The notes beneath the pieces were generated by a model. The model was given only the letters and a program-made list of their open reading frames with translations. It did not search any database and was not told the DNA's origin. Positions 21,140-32,150 of a DNA stretch of 64,000 nt are shown here, piece by piece. This DNA is from Pyrenophora tritici-repentis (Eukaryota > Ascomycota > Dothideomycetes > Pleosporales > Pleosporaceae). Position numbers and translations under genes: made by a program. The first letter of the stretch is position 1; each line of letters opens with the position of its first letter. The stretch is taken from positions 8,498,274 through 8,562,273 of the forward strand of contig NC_089390.1 of NCBI RefSeq assembly GCF_003171515.1, given 5' to 3'.

Positions 21140-22493
21140 ATGGATTCTTCTTTCGATCTCCCTGATTCCACCGATTGGATACAAACGACGCTGCCTTCGT
21201 TTGAACCGCTCGAGGCTGCTTTGCGCTGCGAAATCTGCAAGGAATTTTACAACAACCCCGTCATCACATTGTGCCACCATACCTTCTGTTCAATATGTAT
21301 ACGGAGATGCATTACGATGGACGGAAAATGCCCGAGCTGCATGAGCGTGTGTTCCAGTGACAAGCTGGGCCCAAACATTGCCATTAGAGAGGTGGTGATA
21401 CGGTTTCAAGAGGCGAGACCAAAGGCTATGGAGTTGGCGCGCGCAGACAAAGAAGCGGCAGATGCAGATAGGAAGAAAAAGAGGAAATTGGAAGACATGG
21501 ATATGGACGACGACGAAGATGGCCGGCATACGCGATCGCGGACAAACCGAAGTCGAGGGCAGCGCAATGGTGGAGCCGTCGTGGTTGCAGATAGCGAAGA
21601 TGATGACGATGACGACTTCTTACCAGATGGCATGGTCAAGTGTCCAATGTGCAACAAGGGAATGAAAGAAGAGCTAGTCTATAATCACCTAGATGTATGC
21701 AAAGGCCCAGATGCATCGCGGGGACGCAATACTCGGTCTGGGTACGCGCAGCATTGTGTCGCAACTCTTGAGAACAAACTGACCCTGCAATTATAGAAAC
21801 TCAACAGCATTTCCAGCTGCGTTGCAAAAAACACAGAAAGACGCCTCGCCTCCGCCCCCGCCGACCCGGCTATCGCAGTTCAACTACGCCATGCTGAAGG
21901 AGAATGCGCTGCGGAAGAAGCTACAGGAAGCTGGCATACCGAGTTGGGGGAGCAAGGACTTGATGAAGCGCCGCCACATCGAGTGGCTAAACATTCACAA
22001 CTCAAACTGCGACGCCGAGGACAACATGAGGAAGAACAAGAAACAATTATTGAGAGAATTAGAAGAGTGGGAAAGGACACAAGGTGGAAGAGCGGAAACC
22101 AAGGAGAGCAAAATCATGAAAAAGGATTTTGACGGCCAAAGCTACGCAAAGTCGAATAAATCCGAATTCGACCTATTGATCGCTCGAGCGCGGCAAAAGC
22201 GAGAGACGCCAAAGACCACCACCGAATCGTCGACTGGGCAAAGTACACCAGCGGGGGAATCCCAAGGCAATCCACCCAACGGTACCGACATTTCCTATCA
22301 CCAACCCCCACCCAACCACGGTTCATCGACTACACCTCCACCACCCCTTACCCATCCCTACGAGAACAACGAATCAGCACTCACGAGCATCCGAGCCAGA
22401 GTCGCAGAAGCGAATCTCACGTCCCCCAAAGCATCTACACTAGCGTCTGAAATCTCCAATGGAGAACACAAGAAGCCGCGAACCAGCAATTGA
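21140..22493 (+). CDS. RAD18: Postreplication repair E3 ubiquitin ligase Rad18
   Basis: Exons 21140-21741 and 21797-22493 join over a 55-nt intron to 432 residues. A C3HC4 RING is complete: C30, C33, C45, H47, C50, C53, C64, C67. An acidic and Lys-rich linker leads to the Rad18-type UBZ zinc finger (KCPMCNKGM...NHLDVCKG, about 166-189) and then a SAP DNA-binding segment (LRKKLQEAGIPSWGSKD, about 230-265). The C-terminus, about 110 residues, is Pro/Ser/Thr-rich. Rad18 with Rad6 monoubiquitinates PCNA to start translesion synthesis and DNA damage bypass in the nucleus. I chose the ATG at 21140, whose MDSSFDLPDSTDW start matches the family, rather than the ATG at 20924. The length is typical of filamentous fungi. 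Confidence 0.94.
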
Positions 22494-22897
22494 GGGGTTT
22501 CAAAATCAATTGGGGACTCCAAGTCGCAATCTACCCATCTTTGCGCTACCCGAGGATCCGGTATTAGATGTAGAGGGGAGTACGGCTTTACAATGAATTG
22601 GGTAAGTTGATGATGGCAATGTCTGGTAGCGAGGCGAATAGCCTTTTTATTTTGTATTTTGTAGACCTGTAGTCTACATTGTCTATCCATCGTAAAGTCC
22701 ACCTTTGCAACCATGTTTTCAGGTCCGGTAGCCATGAAATGATTTTCCCTACACAGTCCATAAATCATCCAAGTCCTCTTCGCGTATTTTGTTCATCTCT
22801 TGATTTCACAAGAGACTAAGAACTGCCTAGCTTTCTTACTGTTCTTTTCATCTCTACCCTTTTCAAGACAATCATTGCAAAAAGCCCCATCACGGAT
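22494..22897. other. Short intergenic region
   Basis: 3' region of RAD18 and promoter/leader of the next gene. No gene is seen. Confidence 0.5.
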
Positions 22898-24307
22898 ATG
22901 TCGCATCGCAGCCCAACTGTCTCTTTTGAAGAGGGTCCCTCACTCGACTCAGGAATAGGCATGGACACGAACACACGACGCAAACCAAAGGAACATGCCG
23001 CCATCCCATCATCGTCCTCTATTTCACTCGCAATTAGGAAGACGCGCAGCAATAGCACTCTTCATGCCACCAGCGATATCGCATTATTCCCTTCCCGTGA
23101 TTCCAACCATAGTCCTCTCTCTCCGCATCCAAGAATGCCCACCGTCCCCCGCTTCCACGCCTACTCGAGCATTCACGACCGCCAGGAATCAATTAGCGAT
23201 CAGCAAACCATTGATCGCGTGCTCGAAAGCTCACAAGGCCGCAAAACGCCCACATTATTTTCTGCACCAACACTGCACTGGGATCTCAGCACTCCTTTTC
23301 TGGTGAACCCGAGTGTGAGCACGCTGGATAGTGTAGCCGAAGAGGAAACAGAGACAGATAGTGGGGATAAAGAAAAGAAGCAGGAGCCAAAGGTGAAAGG
23401 GAAGAAGGGGGATAGAACGCCTCCCCCCTCCTTCAATCCCAATCTCGCGCGCGAGTTAGAAACGAGGCAAGCGCGACAACGAGATGTCGCACTTGGAATA
23501 TCGTTGCAAGAGGAGGAAGAGGAGAAGGAAGAGGAAGAGGAGGAGGAGGAGGAGGAGGAGGAGGAGGAGGAGGAGGAGGAGGAGGAGGAAGAGCGCGATG
23601 CAACTTCCCTATCCTCCTCCTCTTCCTCCTCATCTTCGGAAACCGGAACCGGAAACAGAAGCAGAAGCGGTAGCGCAAGCAACCACCATATCCCCTCTCT
23701 CAACCGCACCCTCGATGCTAACCTGCGTCCCCAACCCCACTGTCTATCTCCCGTAAGCGAAGCATCTGCTTGCAACGCCATCCCGCATCCACGATCACGC
23801 GGCAAGAAGACTGCAACAGCAGGGGGAGGAGCTACCCGGCGGGCAAAATCCAGCCATGTGTTGACGGCGAGGGCGAAAGCCGAGTCCGGTGATAGCTGTG
23901 CTCCTTCTGCTGGAAAGACCAAGGAAGAAGACAAGGCACAACAACTGCAACAACGACCACCCAGCAGTACAGCATCCACCCTACACTCTCTACGTACTGC
24001 CTCCGCCCTCCCCGTCACCCGCATCACCCATGCCGACGTAGTACGAAGCCAAGTCACTCTTCCCCTTCCTATCCCGCGCATTGTGATTACATCGCCTACG
24101 GATGAGCTTAATCTTGAGCCCCTGTCTGATCATGTTGATGATGATGATGATGAGCGTGGTACGCAGCAGGAGCAGGCCGAGGAGGTAGAGTATAGACGGC
24201 TTGTTGAGTTGGTGCGGAAGCGGGAGAAGGAGAGGGCTAGTCTCAAGGGGAAGTTGAAGCGTGTGGTTGGGAAAGTGCGAAAGGTGGGGGGGGAGGTTGC
24301 GTTGTAA
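22898..24307 (+). CDS. Hypothetical protein with poly-Glu and poly-Ser tracts
   Basis: A single 469-residue frame of unknown family. The N-terminus (residues 1-150) is Ser/Thr-rich and includes SFEEGPSLDSGIGMD, a phosphorylation-type degenerate motif. Residues of about 203-232 form an almost pure Glu tract encoded by a GAG/GAA microsatellite, followed by a run of about ten Ser. The rest is Pro/Ser-rich. The last 50 residues are Lys/Arg/Glu-rich and likely helical (EYRRLVELVRKREKERASLK), a possible coiled coil. No membrane helix or signal peptide is visible. The long open frame in repetitive sequence could partly reflect composition, but the terminal helix and non-repeat parts look protein-like. 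The antisense frame, a Ser run, is rejected. Confidence 0.6.
   Translation: MSHRSPTVSFEEGPSLDSGIGMDTNTRRKPKEHAAIPSSSSISLAIRKTRSNSTLHATSDIALFPSRDSNHSPLSPHPRMPTVPRFHAYSSIHDRQESISDQQTIDRVLESSQGRKTPTLFSAPTLHWDLSTPFLVNPSVSTLDSVAEEETETDSGDKEKKQEPKVKGKKGDRTPPPSFNPNLARELETRQARQRDVALGISLQEEEEEKEEEEEEEEEEEEEEEEEEEEEERDATSLSSSSSSSSSETGTGNRSRSGSASNHHIPSLNRTLDANLRPQPHCLSPVSEASACNAIPHPRSRGKKTATAGGGATRRAKSSHVLTARAKAESGDSCAPSAGKTKEEDKAQQLQQRPPSSTASTLHSLRTASALPVTRITHADVVRSQVTLPLPIPRIVITSPTDELNLEPLSDHVDDDDDERGTQQEQAEEVEYRRLVELVRKREKERASLKGKLKRVVGKVRKVGGEVAL
23509..23592 (+). repeat. (GAG)n/(GAA) trinucleotide microsatellite
   Basis: About 84 bp of nearly uninterrupted GAG with some GAA, all purine on this strand, coding for the poly-Glu tract of the gene around it. 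A TCC/TCT-rich tract follows about 20 bp downstream (23613-23637) and encodes poly-Ser. The two are complementary in type. Confidence 0.9.
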
Positions 24308-24640
24308 GAGCGGGTGAGTAGGAGAGAAGGAGGGAGGGGGTAGACATATACGAGCAGGAAGAACATTACGTTTCATCACCATAATTTGTGCATGTATCCA
24401 TCTAGCAGTGATCTGAAGAGTACAAACTGTAAATTATGTATCATTGTAGTCCATAAACCATCACATTCCATATCCCTAATCCTTATATATCCCATCTAAT
24501 CTGAGCCTGACTTAGCCTACGACGCCCCTTTTCCTGAACAAAACTACCCAAACAAACATGACTCCTGACCAAACCAAACCTAACCTAGTAAATGCTACAA
24601 CCAAAATGACAACAAGGAATATACGTATAGATGAATCCAC
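24308..24640. other. Convergent 3' region
   Basis: Ends of the poly-Glu gene (plus) and the NirA-like gene (minus) face each other. It is AT-rich with no gene seen. Confidence 0.5.
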
Positions 24641-27623
24641 CTACTGATACCAACTCTGCTCATCATACATCAAGCCCTGCAATCCGATACCCCCAAGTCC
24701 ACCTGGTGCCGCGAATCCAGTCAAACCAGCAGGATTTGCAGCACTCGAATGTCCATTCGGGTACCCGGCATTTACCGCTGCACTCCCAGCAGTATTCAAA
24801 TTGACGCTCCCCCCCAACTGGTCCACCATTCATCTCACTGGCCAGCAAAGGTGCCGAGGTGGCACCAGAAGTGAAACCCATGGCCACCGGACTGGCACCC
24901 GCCGTACCCGCGAACCAGCTTGCATAGTCGTCCATGCCAATACCGTTGGCGGTCCAATTCTCAAAGTCGGTAGCTAGTTGGGCTTGGTCTCTGTAGATCC
25001 AGTCCTGGCCTTCACGGAGCAATTGGTCTACACCACCAAAGAGCTGACTGGGAGAGCTTTCATCTGGCGTGCCCGCGTCGATGGATTGACCGCCTTGTGT
25101 GGATGCTGGAGTCGGTGCGTTTAGGGTAGGGCCTGTGGTCTGCGGTGTTGCGATATGGTGCTGCGTACGCATGTAAGCAAGGGCGTTTGCGTCCGAGGGA
25201 GGAATGGAGTGGTTGCTGGAAGGGCGCATAGAGGGATCATTGCTTACGGAACTGGTGGTATTGGCTGCTGCGGCTCGGTTGAAGAATTGTGGTGTAGACA
25301 TGTTGGCCATATTCATGCTATACGGCTGGAGGCTTGGTGATGCTTGATCTGCCGGCGATGGCTGATCCTTGATTGACACAGAAGTGTGGCGTCTCACTCT
25401 CGGAGTGCTTATTTCACTCCAGGGGCCGAATTTGGTGTCGGTCCTTGACAGTACTGCAGCGGCTTCTTCGGGCATCTCAACTTTCCAGCGATTGGCCAGA
25501 ACACTGAGGATGCCGAGCGTCCGTCGCGCGCATAGCCAACCCTCGGCTATCTCCTCGAGATGCTTGACGCCATGGATTATGTCGCGCTTTGCATTCTTCT
25601 CTGGCAAGTTGAGAAGATGTATGGTGCATGCCGAGTGCGCAATGTACACGCATATGTTGCAAATTTGTCGCAGACCATGCGATCGCTTGTATAGTCGTAG
25701 CAATTTTGAGATCATGGTGGCAGCTTGTGTGCAGAGTTTGCGAGGGGAAACGTGCGCAGGTAGGGGCGAGTTGTTGGGGTTGTACTTGAGGAAGGGCCGG
25801 AAAAGGTGAATGTATAGCAATTGGAAGAACATACTGATCTTGTTAGCATTAGCAGGTCTACATGAATGTGATACTCACTGCATGACAAGCATGTGCGGCA
25901 ACCCGCCCTCTTTAGGCTCAAGCTCCTTGGGCAGTTCTCTTCTCCAAGTCTCCAATCGCATGTGTATCTCGCTCAGCTTCTTCAGCTCTCCCTGCTTACC
26001 CTTGACTTTGTCCATGTCAATGGGGTTGTAGAAGGAGTTGATGAGATCGCTGGAGATTTCGCAAAGCTTGGATATCTGTAGAGCGACCGCGCGCGTCCTA
26101 CTGGGTTGGGAGTGTGCTTGACTGAGTCCCGAGTCTGTGGCGGCGCTCCATGTTTCGGCATCTTCGACAGGAAAGACTTCGAACTTGGGGACTGTGAGAT
26201 TTGTGTTGGGCAGCTGCGGCATACGCCCCAGGTAGTTGCTCCAGCACTTGTCGAACAAGAAGCAGCCCCAGAAGGTTATCCTCCGCGCATCCTCTTCGTT
26301 CTCGTCGATTGTGTCTTTGCTGTGCATGCCGAGGTTGAGGCCTAGGTCACAGGCCATGCGAAAGGACATGCCACTGTATACCCACCCCTTGGCTTCGCGC
26401 CCGCACCCGGCCTCTCGTACCGACATGAGTGCCAGGGCTTGTACTGTCGTCAAGGCAGGGACCTCGTGCAGGTCGTCTTCCATGATTAGCCGCTTGGCTT
26501 CTTTGAAGAAATGGTCGCCAGCGGTTGCAGAGTCATCGCGGATGGCCCTAGCGGCAGGCCACGAGGTAAAGTGACAACCTAGGGCCAGCATAGCATTGAC
26601 AAGCAGCGGAGAGCAGTACTGCATCTTCCTCCCGGACCCGGGCAGCGGCTTGCCTGAGCGGAATTCGGCCAGGAACAGGTTCTTGGATAGGGTGGTGAAG
26701 AAGCTATAGTGCCAGCAAAAGTACATGCTGATCAAGTGCTGCACGAGCTCTGGGTCGTCGGTAACGGTGGTCCATGAGCAAAAGGGGTCCTGTATTTCAT
26801 GGTACTGGTCGTCGGCGTACGTGTCCTGGGATTCGGCCGTGTCGTTGCCCTTGCCCAGGTAGATGAGGTGTGAGGTGCCGCCAATGTAGCGCGTCGAGCC
26901 ATCCTCGAGCCGCAGCTCGCCCATCTTGCCACTCAACTGGCTCTCAAAAGTGCCCCTCGTGGCCGCCATGACTGGAGTGGTGACGGCCTGGAGCGGCTCG
27001 TCATCGTCGTCGTCGTCGCCATTTTCCTTTGCAATGATGGCCTCTGCGACGGAATCGAGACTCTCGCAGGTGCGGATCTGGTGCACTAGGTCTGCGACAT
27101 GCTCGTCCGGGTAGTTGAGAATGGCCTGGATCAGCGTCTGCAGCGTCGAGTTGCGCGTCTTGAGGTTGTCAATGTCCTTTTTATACACGCCTTTGCGGCG
27201 GTGGTCCGAGTTGGGGTCGTAGATGCACGGCGTGTTGTAGACGGCGGCACAGGCTGAGCAGGCGGGCGTGGTGCCGTCGCACTGCGTGCCAGGTTAGCGC
27301 ACATGGTCTCACAAGGGGTGCGGCTGGCTGGCCAGGTGCTGATTGCTGGTTGCTTGTTGCTTGTTGCTTGCTGCTTGCTGCTTGCTGCTTGCCCTGCTGC
27401 CATGCTCCGGAGAAGGCGTATGTTGACCGGAGAAAGGACATCGTCCCCCAGTTCCCGTTACCTAACATACCTTTGATTTGCGCTTTCGGCATGGAACACA
27501 CGCGGATGAGATGCATCTCCTCTTCTTCGACTCATCGCTGCCCCCGTCGCGTTTCCCTCTGCGTCCCTTCTTAGCCGGCGCGTCGTGACTCGTCTGCGCC
27601 TCTGCAGTGTTGATGGTCTCCAT
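24641..27623 (-). CDS. nirA: NirA/NIT-4-like nitrate assimilation transcription factor (possible frameshift near the 3' end)
   Basis: Exons run 27471-27623, 25879-27281 and from 25833 down to about 24641. Residues 42-70 form a full Zn2Cys6 cluster (C42, C45, C52, C59, C62, C70), split by the 189-nt first intron between K51 and C52. It is followed by YDPNSDHRRKGVY, a linker typical of NirA/NIT-4 regulators. Exon 2 holds the fungal-specific middle homology domain, including GTSHLIYLG and the GWVYSGMSFRMACDLGLNLG helix. These factors bind as dimers and activate nitrate and nitrite reductase genes. Exon 3 ends in Pro/Gln/Asn-rich sequence. Its frame runs on to a Trp/Cys-rich, unlikely tail (stop at 24663). 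The next frame gives a Gly/Ala/Asn-rich tail ending in SWYQ (stop at 24641). The switch point is a run of seven G, so a one-base indel or error is likely. Total about 915 residues, near A. nidulans NirA in size. Confidence 0.85.
27350..27391. repeat. Heptamer tandem array inside the first intron of the NirA-like gene
   Basis: Six perfectly spaced 7-bp units, three TTGCTTG then three CTGCTTG on the plus strand, lie within the intron that splits the zinc-cluster codons. The array helps explain why this intron (189 nt) is much longer than its neighbours. Confidence 0.85.
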
Positions 27624-28126
27624 AACACGTCTGGGAGGTTTGCCGGATGAGCAAAATGTGGGGTGGAATGGCGGGGCCGAGCACTCAAGTCCAGCCCGAC
27701 ATTAATCAGCCGCCGGCGGGAGCCGTCTGTTGTGCTTCATCTCTCTACAGGGTCCACGACGAAGCAAGCAAGCATATCTAACCAAACTTTTCCATTAGGT
27801 ATGGCTAACATGTCGCAGTGCCCAGATGTTCTTCAGTACACCATCACGGCCAAACCGCTGTCGGTATGATACCCTGAAGTCCTCCCGGCCCCTCCAAAAC
27901 CATGCCAAAACGCCAGCAAAAAATATCACTCGAAGACCTCCTGGCCCTCCTAACACCATGCCAAAACACCAGAACTTTTTCCCATGAAGACCTCCTGGCC
28001 CCTCCATAACCATGCCAAAACGCCAGCAAAAAAATCACTTGAAGACCTCCCGGCCCCCCTAAAACCATGTCAAAATCTAGGATGAAATGCACTTTTGAAG
28101 CCGCCAAACCCAATAACCACCTCACC
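27624..28126. other. Promoter region of the NirA-like gene and 3' flank of the SNF2 gene
   Basis: No gene is seen. The right half holds a 55-bp minisatellite (listed separately). Confidence 0.5.
27876..28096. repeat. 55-bp minisatellite, about four copies
   Basis: Units begin with GAAG(A/T)CCTCC at 27876, 27932, 27986 and 28041, and a fifth GAAG occurs at 28097, so the period is 54-56 bp. Each unit carries GGCCCCTCC-like and ACCATGCCAAAAC blocks and ends in an A-rich run and TCACT. Units differ by a few substitutions and small indels. It sits between the 3' end of the SNF2 gene and the NirA-like promoter. Confidence 0.9.
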
Positions 28127-31100
28127 CTACATGAGGATGAAGCCCTCGGTATCCGCCTCGGTGTTCCCGAACAACCGCATTAGTGCGCGGGTATCCATCT
28201 TTTTCACGACGCTGCCGTCCTCCTCCATCACCACGTCTATCTCCTCCTGCTTCCTCTCTTGCATTTGAACAAGGTGTTCGTCCACCGTGTTCTTGACGCA
28301 AAGTCGGCTCATGAACGTCTTCTCGTTTTGGCCGATCCGAAACACGCGGCAGAATGCCTGCTGCTCAGACGCAGAGTTCCACCAAGGATCTATCATGATC
28401 ACCTTGGAGGCCATGGTCAAGTTGAGTCCCACTAGAAACATGGGTCAGCAGCTTGTCAATCGTCATTCTGGGCATGGGTATACGTACAACCGCCGCAGCG
28501 GAGAGATGCCAGCAGTATCACCGGACCCGCAGTGTCGGCGAAGGCAGCGATTGCGTCGTCGCGTTTCTTTAGGCTCATCTTGCCATGGTACTGCGTGCGC
28601 TGTCAGTATATACTCCTAGGGGTGAAGCCACCCAGCCAGGAGGTACTCAAGGACTCATTAGCCCTCAAGACGTCCGGTATGGAGACCATGTCGTTGCCTG
28701 GGGGGTACATGGTCACTCACCTCCTCACATGTCCAGCCCTCTGTGGCAAATACCCGTTTGAGAATGCGTATCCTAGAGCTTGTTAGCAATCGCAAATGTG
28801 GGAAGGTTGGTGTACTCACATGGCCAGAAACTGCGTGTAGACTATGATCTTTACGTCTGCCTTTTCTTTCTGCCAGTTCAAGATTTGAGACTTGACCGCA
28901 ATCGTCTTTGCCGAGGGAAAGACGTCGTCACCAACCGCATCAAGCCAGTCTTTGGGAATGTCCTCAGTTGTCACACGCTGGCTCTCTTTCTCTTTCTTCT
29001 TCTTGGCGCCGCCTCGTGTGCCACGTGCCGGCCCATCTGGTACGTCAAACTCACCGACTTCGCACTCGTGGATGTATGTGGGGACTTTGTGACAAACCTT
29101 GCATGATGCTGAGTCTTGGTCGTCTGCGGCTGCGTTAACATCTGCCTCGGAACGACATGCAGTGCAGATGAGGTGACCGCAAGAAGGCATCAAGGGTCTC
29201 CGGGGAGCCTGATCGCAATAGCTGCATTTTGCCTTCTTTATTGCTTTTCCCCAGCTCTCTCCAGACTGGAGCTTTTCGAGATATGGCTTGAAGTTGAAGT
29301 TCTTGCCGAAGCTACCACCGGACTCAATCTTCTGGTTGGACGGTTCCTCAGGCTCGATGACATTCTCAGGTTCATCGTCGTCGAGCAGGTCATCGCTGTC
29401 CATCTCGTTCACATGTCTGTCGTCCTTCTTGGACTTATTCTTAGTCTTCTTCTTCTGGTCAGCTGCAAGCTTCTCGAGCTGCATGCTAACAGCAGTAACC
29501 GTGTTCCTGTTGCGATTGTTCGTGCTTGATTGCTTTTCATGATACTCTATCATCTGCCTGATTTGTTCGATATCTCGGACCTCGAGCAGATCCTGCATAA
29601 CGAACTGCAGCATGAGGATATGCGAGGTTAATTGTCGGAGTCGGAGAAGCATCCTATAGAGTGTTAGTAAGCTCGTTAAAAACCACACAGTATCACACTT
29701 ACACCATCGCATGGCTGTACGACCTCTCCATGGTCCCGTCCTTGACCCACGAACTAATACGCTGTGCGAAGCGCTGTCGAACAATCTCATACACGGTCCT
29801 CTCAATCGAGTTGAATTCGCACCAGTATGTCGTCTGATCCGCCTGTGGCAGTGTCAAAATGGGCGCCCCAAACATCTCATCCGCATGCGTGCGACGGATC
29901 ATAAACTGGGAGAGTCGAACCAGCAGGCGTTCCGTATTCTCCATGTTCTTGGTGTCGCAGTAGTTGTGCTTGAAGATCTTGAAACTGCCGGTATGGGGGA
30001 CATTGAGGAACTTGAAGTACGGGTACAACTCCGTTATGCTGTTGAGGATCGGTGTGCCGCTGAGTGCCCACCTGTGGTCCGCCATGAGAGCTCGACACGC
30101 AATCGATGTGCGACTCTGGTGGTTCTTGATGGCTTGCGCCTCGTCGAGGACGACGCGGAGGAACCTCATGCGGTGAAGGGGTCCCCTCTTTGTCTCGTAT
30201 TGCTCAACCCACCATGCCATCTGCTGCTCCGGTGTCTGACACTCGATCGGAGGTTCGTTCTTCGGATAAGAATGCATGATCTCAGTGTAGGTAGCGAGAA
30301 TAATGTCGTGTCGTCCCAGGATTTCCATGCCATGAGTAGAATTAATACGAGAGCCGTGGCCATAGCGCATAACTGTGAGTCCGCAATTGGTGTGTTGCTC
30401 AATCTCGCTCTTCCACTGCGTTAGAAGTGCTGGGCTGGCAATGAGTAGGGTCGTCCTAGGCCTGTCTTTGTCCTTCTTCGACGGTTGGCCATTGACAATA
30501 TTTGCTGTAACTCATTAGTTAAGTGTCACTCGGATTCAATCAGTCTGGTTCACTGACCTAGCATCATCAGAGTCTTTCCAAGCCCCATTTGATCTGCCAT
30601 CAGGCCGCCTCTAGGGTCCTCGAGGCCGTTCTCGCGCCGCCGCATGAATGCGCTGCCAAGTACTTGGTAACTCTTCAGTGATGTTCTCATCCCCTTGACC
30701 AGCCAGTTGCCTTTATCCGCTTTGCAAGCACCGTGCCCATCGAAGGCCTTGGTAGCCTCCAAGAGAATATTCATGTCATCCTTAGCCTTTTTATGATCAC
30801 TATTTACCGGAAGGCTTGCAAGGAGTTGCTTCAATGCGTCTGTCTTGTTCCGCGAACTGAATGTCGGCTGGTTGGGCGCGTTCGCACCAGCTTGTTGCAG
30901 GAAAACGTCTGATTGGAAGAGCGAGGTTGCTTGCCTGACTGCGTGTTCGACTTCCCTCTTCTTTTTAGCTGTTCCTCGGCCACCGCTATTGGCGGCTTTC
31001 CTAGGAGCTGCCTTTGCATTGGCGGGTTTGGCTGCGGCTTTGCCCTTGGCGCGACCAGACGGTACAGGAGCTTGGGAGTCGTCATCAGCTGCCGCTCCTT

Positions 31101-32040
31101 TCTTCTTCTTGCGTGGCTGATCAGCCTGGGCCTCCATAGCAACTCGCATGCTCGCGAGTTCTGCGTGAGCCATGGAATTCGGATTGTATGCTGGTTCGGG
31201 ACTTGATAGGGGGCGCTTCTGAGGTCTGGATTGTTCGTCGGAACCCTCCTCTTCGGCGTTGCGTGCAATGAAGCCTGTCGAGAACAGATCCGTATCGTTT
31301 TCGCCGTCTTCACAGGATTTGGCAAGATCACGTGCGATCTTTCTCTTTCGCGCTTCTTCATTACCCTTGATCCTCATCCATTCGACGTCTTCTTGGAACG
31401 AAAGGATACCATTTCGCTTTCTCTTGAGGTCTTCATAGTATCGCTGCTGCTTGAGAAAATGCCTACTGGCCATAGCATCTTCTGATGCGGCTGGAGCGCT
31501 TGTAGAAGATGACGGCCTGTGCACAACAGCATCGAGAAATGCTTCGGCATCGGGGATAGTTCTGTTTGGATGAGGTGCAGCCTGGTTGCGGGTAGCAATT
31601 TCCTGTTCAAGTCTCTTCTGTTCAAGTCTCTTCTGCTGTATGCTACGGATCCTGGCGTAGACCCCAGTACCTATGGTAGTCTGGCGGGGCGTGGCTGTGG
31701 CGGTATCTTGCAGACGTTGGTCGTTGCGAATGAATAGTGATGAAGGACCGCCGGCATCTTGCAGAGGTTGGCTGTTGCATGAGGCTGATGGGCGTCCTAG
31801 AACAAACGGTGAACAAGGATCGTTGGTATCTTGCAGAGGTTCAATGCTAGGTGAGACAAGCGGGCCTTGTGGAGTGGATAGTGGCAAAGCATTTTCGGTA
31901 TCCTGCTGATGTCGGTTCCTAGGTGAGGTGGACGGGCCCTCTGGAATGAACAGTGACGAAGGGTCCTCGTCCTCAGCATCATGCATCGGACTTGGAATCT
32001 GGGTTCCAATCATGTCGGCGTCTATGTCGTGTTCCGACAT
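28127..32040 (-). CDS. SNF2-family DNA-dependent ATPase with internal RING finger (Rad5/Rad16/Uls1-like)
   Basis: Six exons (30558-32040, 29703-30504, 28820-29653, 28721-28772, 28491-28590, 28127-28431) total 3576 nt, 1191 residues in one frame. The first 470 residues are disordered and charged with Lys-rich patches. Then come Walker A DQMGLGKT (about 482-490), a DEAQ box in VVLDEAQAIKNH, LSGTPI, and a RING-type finger (CSYC...CGHLICTAC...CKVC, about 905-955) placed between the two helicase lobes. The last exons give YHGKMSLKKRDDAI, the NLTMASKVIMIDPWWN block and FRIGQ. This order is that of Rad5/Rad16/Uls1-type chromatin and repair translocases, which couple DNA translocation to ubiquitin or SUMO signalling. 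Which one it is cannot be told. The exon 5-6 junction reads CGVGLN, one Gly shorter than usual, so that donor (GTTGTACG) is less certain. Confidence 0.88.
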
Positions 32041-32150
32041 GTTAGCGTTGAAGCCGAGAGCCAAGAGTAGAGGTTGTAGAGTTGATTGGAGGTAGTAGTA
32101 GAAGAGAAGTATGTGTAAGTCAAGGTGGTGAGGCTAGAGAGAGGTAGTAT

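Noticed and set aside
23200..24081. Long minus-strand open frame of 293 codons with a poly-Ser run
   Set aside because: It is the complement of the GAG/poly-Glu tract and its gene. The plus-strand frame is longer and ends in a protein-like helix.
29711..30424. Plus-strand frame of 237 codons
   Set aside because: Antisense to a helicase-lobe exon of the SNF2 gene, which carries clear motifs.
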